Shown piece by piece: positions 56,495 to 64,000 of a stretch of DNA of 64,000 bases; positions within the stretch are counted from its first letter, which is position 1; the number at the start of each line of letters is the position of its first letter. The stretch is taken from IMG/VR virus record IMGVR_UViG_3300042887_000976, positions 1-64,000 of that record; one strand, written 5' to 3'. This DNA is from a virus. The position numbers and the translations under genes are program-made. The notes beneath the pieces are model-generated. The model was not told the DNA's origin. It made no database searches and saw only the letters and a program-made list of their open reading frames with translations.

Positions 56495-58092
56495 TACTGG
56501 GCCTCTAAGGTATCAATACGTGCGGTTAAACTTGCTATAGCAGTTTCTTGTTGTTTAATAACACCTAGAAGTTCTACAGCAAGCATTGTGTAGTTAATTG
56601 CTTCTGGTTGGTTATTTTTGTCGTAATGAACAAGATGATTTAGACCAGCATCATGCATATCTTCAGCAATTAAGCCAAACTGATTAAAACGAGTATCTTG
56701 TGAATCTTCTTCAATATACTCTGCTTTGTAATCAAAAGTCACTGGATTAATATTTAAAATTCTTTTTGTTAAATCGGTGTAATCAACAATATTTTCTTTA
56801 ACCTTACGGCTAGATGCTGATGTACCTAAAGTTAGGTTAGAACTAACAAGGACAGTACGACCTGAAACTGCCTGACTATAAACATCACTTGAGTTTATAA
56901 CACGGAGGCAATTCAAGCCAAGGTAAGTATAAGAACCACCTGCTCTAAAATGTGAGCCCGATGAAGTATCGGTGGCTAAAAATTGACTAGCCTCAACTCC
57001 CGCAGCACTGCCAGTTCCCCAATAGTTACCAGATTGCATAGACCAATAAAAGTTAGTACCTGAATCGTACAGATAACCAGCGTAATTAGAGTACCCAGCA
57101 GCCGCAGCAGTCTGAGCAGAATTAACATTAAAGTTAGAAGGGTTCCAGACATAATGGTTAGAACCATCATTGCTACCCCAAAGCCATGTAGGTTGACCAC
57201 CTTGACCAGACCAGTTGAAAGTCATGGCAGTACCATTACCTCCACCTTGTGACAAAGTAGACGCTTTAGCGGCTAAAGTAGCGTTTGTAGCCGTAGCAGC
57301 GTTACCAGTAGTGCTTCCTGAACTGCCTGTGACATTTCCTGTGACATTTCCTGTGACATTTCCTGCAAGGTTTGCGGTAATAGTGCCAGCAGAGAAGTTT
57401 CCTGAGGCATCACGTAGCACAAGGTTATTTGCAGTATTGGTACTAGATATTGCAGTGTACTTAGCAAGGTTTTCCCAAGCGCCTGCGACTTTAAGCCATA
57501 CACTAGATTTACCAAATGCAGCATTTGCTGTGGTAATCCAGATGTCACCGTTAGCGGCTTTAGCGCCATCACTGTTAGCAGCAAGGGTAGGTTCATTTGC
57601 ATTAATCCAAGTAGTGTTACTTGAAATAAAGAAACGTTTATCTACAATGTTGGGTGTATCAATGTACCCAGCAGAACCTGAGCCTGAGCGATAAATAGCA
57701 GCAAGAACAATGTCACCATCAACAAGGGAAGGAAATTCTGGGTTAGTGCTACTAGATGTACCTTTACGAAACTTAGGTATTAGTGGAGTTTCTTTAGGAA
57801 TGACTACAAGGTCAAAACGCTTGTTTGCATCACCACCGTCTAATACAAGTGTAAAAATTTCGTGGTTGTGGTAATAGGTACCATCAATGCGCACTTTGTA
57901 CGGAGCAATATTAACAGAGTTACTAGTTGTTGAGGTCTTAGTAACAACACCGTTAGTTGCATAGTTGGTGGGGTCAAATACCACACCATTGGATGAGTTT
58001 CCAAGAATTTGGAAATCTACACTGTCGGGCTCTGCCTGGTCGCCAACCCCAGTAGCAACTGCATTGGTGTAGTTGGGAATGGTAAAGCCCAT
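56494..58092 (-). CDS. Tail fibre/tailspike with C-terminal S74 chaperone
   Basis: 532 residues. N-terminal trimerisation-like part (MGFTIPNYTNAVATGVGDQA), beta-rich fibre with NVTGNVTGNVTG repeats (57330-57370, triple CCTGTGACATTT), and a C-terminal self-cleaving intramolecular chaperone: SSRKVKENIVDY (Ser-Lys), FGLIAEDM, coiled-coil end. Binds the receptor. Placed unusually between capsid and neck genes. Confidence 0.85.
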   Translation of the reverse strand: MGFTIPNYTNAVATGVGDQAEPDSVDFQILGNSSNGVVFDPTNYATNGVVTKTSTTSNSVNIAPYKVRIDGTYYHNHEIFTLVLDGGDANKRFDLVVIPKETPLIPKFRKGTSSSTNPEFPSLVDGDIVLAAIYRSGSGSAGYIDTPNIVDKRFFISSNTTWINANEPTLAANSDGAKAANGDIWITTANAAFGKSSVWLKVAGAWENLAKYTAISSTNTANNLVLRDASGNFSAGTITANLAGNVTGNVTGNVTGSSGSTTGNAATATNATLAAKASTLSQGGGNGTAMTFNWSGQGGQPTWLWGSNDGSNHYVWNPSNFNVNSAQTAAAAGYSNYAGYLYDSGTNFYWSMQSGNYWGTGSAAGVEASQFLATDTSSGSHFRAGGSYTYLGLNCLRVINSSDVYSQAVSGRTVLVSSNLTLGTSASSRKVKENIVDYTDLTKRILNINPVTFDYKAEYIEEDSQDTRFNQFGLIAEDMHDAGLNHLVHYDKNNQPEAINYTMLAVELLGVIKQQETAIASLTARIDTLEAQ

Positions 58093-58100
58093 TAATTACC

Positions 58101-58334
58101 TCAGAGAGTGTCGTAGATGTTTCCGTTGGTCTTGAGGTACTCATAGAGGTCTGCTGGAATATGGAAGGTTTTTCCATCTTCAAAGTTAAACTTTTGATTA
58201 CCCCAATGCATCAGCCATGTGCCTTTAATACGAGCACGGCGAATGTTTGAATCAGTAGCGGGTTTAGAGACAACTGTTTCAGTCTCATCTTCCTCAACTG
58301 GTTCTGCAAATATGTTGGTCTTTTTTGTGGTCAT
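58101..58334 (-). CDS. Small head-associated hypothetical protein
   Basis: 77 residues. TTKKTNIFAEPVEEDETETV and FNFEDGKTFHIPADLYEYLKT. Located between capsid and fibre; possibly a decoration or head-completion protein. The ATG follows TAGGAGTCAAA. Confidence 0.5.
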   Translation of the reverse strand: MTTKKTNIFAEPVEEDETETVVSKPATDSNIRRARIKGTWLMHWGNQKFNFEDGKTFHIPADLYEYLKTNGNIYDTL

Positions 58335-58373
58335 TTTGACTCCTAGTTTATGTAACGTAATTGTTGTGCTGAA

Positions 58374-58397
58374 GGGAGGGTCTTAAGGGACCCTCCC
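58374..58397 (-). terminator. Hairpin after the capsid gene (weak terminator/attenuator)
   Basis: A perfect 9-bp stem (GGGAGGGTC / GACCCTCCC) with a 6-nt loop lies 32 bp after the capsid stop. Little U-run follows on the - strand, so it may attenuate rather than stop or stabilise the mRNA 3' end. Confidence 0.5.
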
Positions 58398-58428
58398 TCC
58401 GACATCTTAGTAGATTGCAGGCTCCTTA

Positions 58429-59508
58429 TTAGGAGATTGCGCCACCCTTTGTGTTGATTACAACACGAGACTCTGCGGTGATGACACCGAAGCCCCAGAT
58501 TGCATACCATGACAAACCGTGCTCACGACCGAAGTCAATGACACCACCGTCACGCAGTTCAACTGGCAATGCGATTGCCTGACCGAATGCGTTGTCACCA
58601 ATCATGATTGCTGAGTACGAGTCAGCATCTGGGTTTTGGTAACCAGCGGTTGCTGGGTTGAGGTCAACGATGCTGGTTCCACCCTTGAGAACTTGGGTGG
58701 TCTCAATGAAGACTACGTCATACAGACGACCAATTTCACCGAGCATGAAGTTACCTGGAGCGGCATACTTTGTTACTTCAATGAATTCAGGCCAGTCACG
58801 AAGCGCACGGCTCTGTGAAGGGTGTACGAAACATACGTAGGTATCGCCAAGGCGAGGGATGTTCTGACCAGCAAGTACTTCAACTGCGTCTTTTACAGCA
58901 GCAGGTGAGAGCCAGCCTGGGTTAGATGCGTTACCAAGGGTACCTGCATCGTATGGCGAGATAGAACCACGAGCCGCAGCAGGTGAACGACCGAAGACTA
59001 CCGAAGGAGCAACGGCTGCGCCGCCACCGAATGGTGTTCCTGGTGCGTACAACGTGTTACGAGCCTGGATGTCCATGGACTGAGCCATGTGACGACCAAG
59101 AAGTCGTGAAGATGATGCCATAACGTCATCAAATGATGCGTTGAGGAGGAGTTCAGTAACTGCAACAGCCTGACCTTGTTCCTTAACGGTGATTTGAATT
59201 TGACTTGCAGAAAGAGCAACTGGCTCCATACGTACACCTTCAGTAAGTTCAGCACCAGTGGCTTCGCTAGTCGTAAGGTTGTTGTAACGCATAAAGTTGA
59301 TTGTCAAACCAGGCATAACTCCGAGTTCCGTCTTCTTGACGGCAAACTGTTCAAAGCGTAGAACTGGCATTGCTTGGAACAAGATTTCCTTGGACCAAAT
59401 TTGCTGAATTGCTGGAGAAAGTGTTGAATCACTTGAGTAGCCTGTGGTTGTAATTGAACCAAGACCTGCTCCTGTAATTGCGCCACCTTGTGGGGCTGGA
59501 AGGGCCAT
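58429..59508 (-). CDS. Major capsid protein, N4-gp56 family
   Basis: 359 residues. IQQIWSKEILFQAMPVLRFEQFAVKK at the N-terminus, AVAVTELLLNASFDDVMASSSRLLGRHMAQSMD, TYVCFVHPSQSRALRDWPEFIEV and FIETTQVL are the core of the N4 gp56-type capsid family. Forms the head with HK97-like fold. ATG with GGAGGATAATTTT. Confidence 0.85.
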   Translation of the reverse strand: MALPAPQGGAITGAGLGSITTTGYSSDSTLSPAIQQIWSKEILFQAMPVLRFEQFAVKKTELGVMPGLTINFMRYNNLTTSEATGAELTEGVRMEPVALSASQIQITVKEQGQAVAVTELLLNASFDDVMASSSRLLGRHMAQSMDIQARNTLYAPGTPFGGGAAVAPSVVFGRSPAAARGSISPYDAGTLGNASNPGWLSPAAVKDAVEVLAGQNIPRLGDTYVCFVHPSQSRALRDWPEFIEVTKYAAPGNFMLGEIGRLYDVVFIETTQVLKGGTSIVDLNPATAGYQNPDADSYSAIMIGDNAFGQAIALPVELRDGGVIDFGREHGLSWYAIWGFGVITAESRVVINTKGGAIS

Positions 59509-59543
59509 AAAATTATCCTCCGTGGATAGTTGTTGTTGTTAGG

Positions 59544-60347
59544 TTAAAACCTGCCCCGTGAGGGGCGGGCGTTGAGGAGCCTGTCTCGCATCTTCATGTA
59601 CTGGTCCATCGGCATGTTGCGGATATCCTCCGCTGTCAATGTTTGGTATTCCGTCTGAGTTTCCATTGGCCCAACAGGGGGAGCCGTTACTGGCGCACCC
59701 CGCAGGCGACCTTGCTGTTGCGCAGTCGCTTGCTGGATTGATTCAATAATAGCATTACTTCTCTCAGTAAGCACTGCAATTGAGTTTTCTATCTCTTCTT
59801 CGGTATTACCAAAGACGAGGTCTTGTAATTCAGGGATAATGCTGTCAGCAGCATCTTGAACACGGCTGTTGCGATAAGCCGTTAATTCTTGGATACGGCG
59901 CTCTTTTTCAAGGAGTGCTTCCTGTGCGGCACGCTGGGTTTCAATGGCATCAATACGTGCTTTGTAGTCTTTTTCTACATTTTCAAAACGCTGAGTCCAC
60001 TCATCTTCCTTTTTAAGAAGCAGTTCTTTAGCACTAAGTTCGTTGTGCTCACGTTGCTTAAGAATTTCTTGTTCTTGCTTTGCACGCTCTTCTGCTTCTT
60101 GGCGGGCTGCTTCACGCTCTGCGGCGATGATAGCCATTTGCTCTTCCATGCTTTTTACACGGGTGTCAGCCTCTTCAAGACGCTTGTACATCTTGTCTTT
60201 TTCCTGTTTACGGATGTTTTCTACTTCATCCTCAGAAAAGAGTTTAGAGTTACTTTTCTTCATTGCGTCTTCAACGAATTGCTCTACTTGGGGAGCATCC
60301 GCAGGGACTGAAATAATGTCCCCTTCGGGACCTGGGTTTCTTGCCAT
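59544..60347 (-). CDS. Scaffolding-like coiled-coil protein
   Basis: 267 residues, mostly charged helix (residues 50-150, KRLEEADTRVKSMEEQ, REAARQEAEERAKQEQ) with a C-terminal tail (MDQYMKMRDRLLNARPSRGRF). Its place between capsid and portal fits a head scaffold, which would be removed by a protease, perhaps the Ntn hydrolase at 62.5-63.1 kb. Confidence 0.7.
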   Translation of the reverse strand: MARNPGPEGDIISVPADAPQVEQFVEDAMKKSNSKLFSEDEVENIRKQEKDKMYKRLEEADTRVKSMEEQMAIIAAEREAARQEAEERAKQEQEILKQREHNELSAKELLLKKEDEWTQRFENVEKDYKARIDAIETQRAAQEALLEKERRIQELTAYRNSRVQDAADSIIPELQDLVFGNTEEEIENSIAVLTERSNAIIESIQQATAQQQGRLRGAPVTAPPVGPMETQTEYQTLTAEDIRNMPMDQYMKMRDRLLNARPSRGRF

Positions 60348-60400
60348 GAGTATTACCTACTTTGTTAGTTTGGCTTATATGAACTTGTTTAGTGCTACGT

Positions 60401-62092
60401 TTAGTTATCTTCGTCAGGGTTACGGCGTTGTGCAAAACGAGCGCCATAAGCCCTGGATACTATTTTATTTACAATTTCCTCTTCCATCGGCATTGCTGCA
60501 CCAAGTCCAGGCATCGGGGAAGCGGGGCTTTCCGATGTGGATACATTACCACCTTCTGAAGGTGCAGGCTGGGCACCTCCGTCAGGCTGTGTAACCATTC
60601 CAGTAGCAAGCATGATGGCTTGCTGAATCTGCGCACGCATCATGTCCAAGGCACCTTGGTCAATAGCGTCATCTTGCAGTTCTTCAAAAATTTCAGACAA
60701 CTTCTCACGTGGGAATTCTTCACCAAGGATGCGCAAAGCGCCTTCTTTTGATTCAAGCCCAAGTTGCATCTTGGCTTGCACTTCATTCAACTTAATAAGA
60801 ACATCAATAGGAAGTGGCTCAGGCCAGTGAATACTTGTTCGGTAAGTTAGAGGGTCAGCAGGGTCTAACTGTGGAAGTTGGTCACGCTCTGGTTCTGAAG
60901 CCTTACTTGGGTCGTAATTTAACAACCATGGTTCAAAAATTGCAGCAGTACGAATAATGATTTCGTTAACACGCTCAAGACCCTTAGTAAAGTGAATCTT
61001 CTTCATGCTGTAGCGGTTCATCATTGGCTGGTATTGAATAGCCAAAGCCACGCCAGAAGTGTTTGAAATGGGTTGCATTTGCCCAAGAGCAGTTTCAGGG
61101 ACACCTGTAATCTCATGCATTGTGCGCTTAATGAAATTGACGTACTCCAAGGCACCAGACATTTCACCACGAGATTCAAGGTTAAAGACGTTGGCATCTT
61201 TAGGAAGACCTGCCCACACCTTCTTAGGTCCACGCTCCAATTGAGAAGCCTTAGCGCCAGTAATAATTGTTACAGGAGCAGCGTGATAGTTAATGATGTC
61301 TGAAACTTCAGTCATCTTCTCGTTTAGTTCACGGTTAAGTGGGATGATATCCCAGATGTCTGACTGACCCCAAGGAGAAGACGAGATAGTTGTATTAGGA
61401 ATGTGTACAACAGGAATTTGACCCAAAGCATTAGGGTATTGGTCAATCAGTTCGTCATTAACAAACTGTTGAACCATATCGTCAGACAAGATTTCAACAA
61501 AAGTGTAAACCTGACGAGTACCTTCAGGGGATGTTCCCCAAAAACGATACTTAAGTTTAAAACGAATTAGACGGTCACGGTCATGCGGGTGGTACTCAGG
61601 GAAACAATGCGCTGGGTTAAGAGGGATAATACGAATACGTCCCTCGTGCTGCAAGCCCACAGAATCCACATAAGGCTCTTCGTAGGCAATCTTTACGAAG
61701 CAATCGCCTGTTACTGACGCTAGTTGTCCCATTTCCCAAAGAACATAATGCTTGTTGTTATCGCCATCCCACACTTTGTGAAGAAGTGGTGGGATTACAG
61801 CAGCATTCTGCTCAGGGACATGAAATTGAATACCTTTACCAAAACAAAAGTTAGTAATGTAGTCCGACATAGTGCGGACGTAGTTCATATAGAACTGTGA
61901 TTCGCCCATCTCACGGCGGTAGGACCAGTGGTGACCAAGATACCAAGCCCATGCGGCTGAGTAGCGGTTTAGGCGTGGGCCATGGACTTCAAACTCTTCG
62001 TCTGCAAGTTCTACTAGCCCTAACGGGCTAATAGCAACTGTTAGGTCGCTTGATGCTGCTCTATATGAGGGTGACCAAAAGTCAACTGCCAT
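60401..62092 (-). CDS. Portal protein
   Basis: 563 residues. YSAAWAWYLGHHWSYRREMGESQFYMNYVRTMSDYI, NYHAAPVTIITGAKA, MHEITGVPETALGQMQPISNTSGVALAIQYQPMMNR match the SPP1-type portal family; C-terminal acidic/Pro-rich tail. Forms the vertex through which DNA enters. The terminase is probably further upstream. Confidence 0.85.
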   Translation of the reverse strand: MAVDFWSPSYRAASSDLTVAISPLGLVELADEEFEVHGPRLNRYSAAWAWYLGHHWSYRREMGESQFYMNYVRTMSDYITNFCFGKGIQFHVPEQNAAVIPPLLHKVWDGDNNKHYVLWEMGQLASVTGDCFVKIAYEEPYVDSVGLQHEGRIRIIPLNPAHCFPEYHPHDRDRLIRFKLKYRFWGTSPEGTRQVYTFVEILSDDMVQQFVNDELIDQYPNALGQIPVVHIPNTTISSSPWGQSDIWDIIPLNRELNEKMTEVSDIINYHAAPVTIITGAKASQLERGPKKVWAGLPKDANVFNLESRGEMSGALEYVNFIKRTMHEITGVPETALGQMQPISNTSGVALAIQYQPMMNRYSMKKIHFTKGLERVNEIIIRTAAIFEPWLLNYDPSKASEPERDQLPQLDPADPLTYRTSIHWPEPLPIDVLIKLNEVQAKMQLGLESKEGALRILGEEFPREKLSEIFEELQDDAIDQGALDMMRAQIQQAIMLATGMVTQPDGGAQPAPSEGGNVSTSESPASPMPGLGAAMPMEEEIVNKIVSRAYGARFAQRRNPDEDN

Positions 62093-62113
62093 GGATTAGA
62101 CCTTACTACAGTT

Positions 62114-62422
62114 TTACTGGGCAGTTTTCTTAGGGGCTGCCTTTTTGGCTGGAGCCTTCTTAGCGGCTTCCTTTTTTTCTTCAACTGCTACAGTTACTTC
62201 TTCTACAAGTTCAGGAAGTTCCTGTGATGCCTTAGTGAGGAAGTTTGCTGTTCCCTTGTCACCTACAAGTGTGCTTGCGTATGCAAGACCTGTAATGACA
62301 AGAGGCATGATTGCGGCTTGTGCGCCAGCATCAATGTTTGCCTTAGCAAGAAAATAAGAAAGTGCGCCAACAACTGCACCCTTTAGAGTTTGGTCTGCGA
62401 CCTGTTGATTCTTCGTAGCCAT
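62114..62422 (-). CDS. Small membrane protein with lysine/alanine tail
   Basis: 102 residues. Two hydrophobic segments (AVVGALSYFLAKA; AAIMPLVITGLAYASTLVG) and a C-terminal KKAPAKKAAPKK tail like those of histone H1-type proteins. ATG after ACAAGGAGCACTC. Holin or virion membrane-associated role is guesswork. Confidence 0.55.
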   Translation of the reverse strand: MATKNQQVADQTLKGAVVGALSYFLAKANIDAGAQAAIMPLVITGLAYASTLVGDKGTANFLTKASQELPELVEEVTVAVEEKKEAAKKAPAKKAAPKKTAQ

Positions 62423-62471
62423 GAGTGCTCCTTGTGATAGGGTATCCTTTAATAATACTGTATCTAGAGAC

Positions 62472-63077
62472 TTACTGCTCTTGAATCTGTGCATAGAATG
62501 GAGCACCCGTATGAGGGTCATAATGAGCCGCAACGGTAAGGGCCTTGAGGGCAAGACTTTTCGCTTGGGGAGCGGTCAACTTCTTCTTGGGAAAAAGAGC
62601 CTTAAGAGCACCCAATGCGTATGGGCCCCCCGTCCCCAAAGCGTAGAGACCATTGTTGTCGGAAGCCCACGAATAGTCGCTATCAATAACATAGATAACA
62701 CCGTTAATAGCCACGAGGATTGATGACCCTTGCTCTGCAACATGGTCTGATTGGTCATTATTAGGGGACGAATAACCCTGTGAATCAAAGCATTCTCGTA
62801 AATCAGGAATAAACTTTGAAGTAAAAAACTTGTCTAAACGTATTCCAAGAAGAGTTGCTGGTGGTGCTGGAGGGTTAAAGACATGGTGCAAAAGGTTAAT
62901 TGCACGCATATCTCCAGCCGCTCCAATGATATATTTGCCGTTTTTGGCAACCTTGCCAGAACCAGGGCGCACTGTAGATATCCGTGATACAAACCCATTT
63001 GAGTCTGTATCCGAAATGCGTGAATCGTTAGCAATTATGGCGTAACCATCACCCTGTATTCCAACAATAGTTGTCAT
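62472..63077 (-). CDS. Proteasome-like Ntn hydrolase
   Basis: 201 residues. The sequence starts MTTIVGIQGDGYAIIANDSRISD: removal of Met would expose Thr2 as nucleophile, with Asp (NDSR) and Lys (SGKVAK) in the expected places; AALGTGGPYALGALKALFP is another family element. It belongs to 20S/HslV-type proteases. Placed next to the portal and scaffold-like genes, so a role as prohead maturation protease is proposed. No other capsid protease is seen in the window. Confidence 0.75.
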   Translation of the reverse strand: MTTIVGIQGDGYAIIANDSRISDTDSNGFVSRISTVRPGSGKVAKNGKYIIGAAGDMRAINLLHHVFNPPAPPATLLGIRLDKFFTSKFIPDLRECFDSQGYSSPNNDQSDHVAEQGSSILVAINGVIYVIDSDYSWASDNNGLYALGTGGPYALGALKALFPKKKLTAPQAKSLALKALTVAAHYDPHTGAPFYAQIQEQ

Positions 63078-64000
63078 TCTCCGAACACTTTTCCTTTGTA
63101 AAACATTGTTCCATCGTGGATTGGAAGCATTTCAGGATGAAACGGACCATCACCTTCTTTGTAGTGTATTACCCCTAAGCCTTGTTGCCAGTCTTCCACA
63201 ATGGTTAGTGGGCGACCATCAAGGTCAATACCACCCTTAGTTGAAGGTACTTCACCTGATACACGAGCAAGGCAACCAAATGAAATAGCAGCAACTGTTT
63301 TTGCACCATCCCAATCTTGGCGTGTGCGTTCTGCCCATTCACGGCGATGGATATGTCCATACACAACAGAAACTTTCTCTGTGCTTAGGTACTTGTGGGC
63401 AGTAGAACCACCTGAAGCAACTTTGTGACCATGAATAATTTTAATTCGGTTGTTTAACCAAAGTTGACTTGCAGGGTATCCAGCAAGGTACTCAACACCA
63501 AAGTCGTCCAAACGGCACAGGAAGGGCACAGAGAGCACAGGAAAACTATCTGGCTTGTTACCCTGCTTTAAACCAAAAGATGCTTTTGCGTTATCTAAAA
63601 TTGAGTTTGTAAGGCGTGCCTCGTGGTTACCTTCAATCCAAACAATACGAGCATACGGTGCAGCATCTCGTAGTTGTGCACAAAGGGTAGTCATGTAGTC
63701 AATGGTTGCTTGTGTAGTCAATGCATACGCAGGGCTTAGACGGTACTTACCAAATTCTGGAAAGTCAGTGTTATCCCCATTTAATGCAATGATGTCAGGC
63801 TTTTCTGCTTTAACAACTGCTACTGCATAAGAAATAGCAAGGGGGTCATGCGTAGGGGTTAGATTTCCATCTCGTCCTCTAAAAAAACCTGCCTGAATAT
63901 CAGGAAGTACAACGCATTTCTTCCAATCAGAAAGAGATGGCTTTACAGTAACTTTTGGAAGTTTAATTGCAGGACCTTGGCGTACTGGGTCCCATGATGG
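63074..64000 (-). CDS. Metallophosphoesterase, partial (5' end beyond window)
   Basis: 308 residues to the right edge. CVVLPDIQAGFFRGRD, IIALNGDNTDF, IVWIEGNHEARL, IKIIHGHKVASGG and YGHIHRREW give the calcineurin-like D-x-(H/Q), GD, GNHE, HG and GHxH metal ligands. Phosphatase or nuclease. The stop overlaps the Ntn hydrolase start. An alternative internal start (63721) is unlikely, since the motifs continue upstream. Confidence 0.85.
   Translation of the reverse strand, partial: PSWDPVRQGPAIKLPKVTVKPSLSDWKKCVVLPDIQAGFFRGRDGNLTPTHDPLAISYAVAVVKAEKPDIIALNGDNTDFPEFGKYRLSPAYALTTQATIDYMTTLCAQLRDAAPYARIVWIEGNHEARLTNSILDNAKASFGLKQGNKPDSFPVLSVPFLCRLDDFGVEYLAGYPASQLWLNNRIKIIHGHKVASGGSTAHKYLSTEKVSVVYGHIHRREWAERTRQDWDGAKTVAAISFGCLARVSGEVPSTKGGIDLDGRPLTIVEDWQQGLGVIHYKEGDGPFHPEMLPIHDGTMFYKGKVFGE

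Noticed and set aside
58374-58397. Strong transcription terminator after the capsid gene
   Set aside because: The stem is good but the - strand lacks a U-run, so I list it only as a weak terminator or attenuator.
1-64000. tRNA, tmRNA or rRNA genes
   Set aside because: I saw no cloverleaf pattern while reading, but I could not scan systematically, so this is not proof of absence.
1-64000. Integrase, excisionase-att pair or lysogeny module
   Set aside because: No integrase or att-like repeat pair recognised; the MerR-like protein alone is not evidence of lysogeny.

Overview
The window is part of the genome of a tailed phage with a contractile tail (myovirus), most likely infecting an actinobacterium. 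The structural set is typical of Caudoviricetes: portal, N4-gp56-type major capsid protein, sheath, tube, tape measure, gp25/J/I-type baseplate proteins and an S74-tailed fibre. The host assignment rests on two WhiB-family Fe-S regulators, an Rpf-like transglycosylase, many GTG/TTG starts and an apparent leaderless promoter. No large terminase, integrase, tRNA or rRNA was recognised; the terminase probably lies beyond the right edge. Nearly everything reads from right to left (- strand). The + strand carries only a partial gene at the left edge, one WhiB gene at 11.2 kb and a four-gene cassette at 38.8-39.9 kb.

Layout. 0-1.4 kb: end of a + strand gene, a terminator, then about 1.25 kb of GC-rich, repeat-rich DNA without a credible gene. 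1.4-11.1 kb: about 24 small, mostly unknown genes, many under separate promoters that share one design: a 12-bp box (CATTACAGAAAC or CATTACACAAAC), 6-7 bp, TTGnnn, 17 bp, TAnnnT. The same box also recurs inside genes in all three reading frames. 11.2-18.7 kb: two WhiB genes, a glycosyltransferase, an Rpf-like exported enzyme, a dTDP-glucose dehydratase-like enzyme, HAD-like proteins and unknowns. 18.7-24 kb: a proline-rich protein and a tight array of tiny genes with recurring N-terminal and core motifs. 24-38.7 kb: SpoVS-like protein, nuclease-like proteins, a Cas4/RecB-like nuclease, UvsX/RecA, DNA polymerase A, a possible ssDNA-binding protein, SNF2 helicase, primase, DnaB helicase, helicase loader and a winged-helix initiator-like gene. 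38.8-39.9 kb (+): basic small proteins and a Dps-like ferritin. 40-62 kb: baseplate, tail, neck and head genes, ending in the portal. 62-64 kb: a membrane protein, a proteasome-like Ntn hydrolase and a partial metallophosphoesterase.

The strongest unusual signals are (1) the CATTACAGAAAC box regulon; (2) four 16-bp palindromes embedded in the initiator-like gene beside its helicase loader and DnaB, in two reading frames, which looks like a lambda-O-style origin; (3) the array of tiny genes sharing an RGxDxRxxPxR N-terminus; (4) a proteasome-type protease next to the portal; and (5) an overlapping +1-frame ORF after the tail chaperone-position gene, a candidate programmed frameshift. All functions come from reading the sequence; no database search was run.
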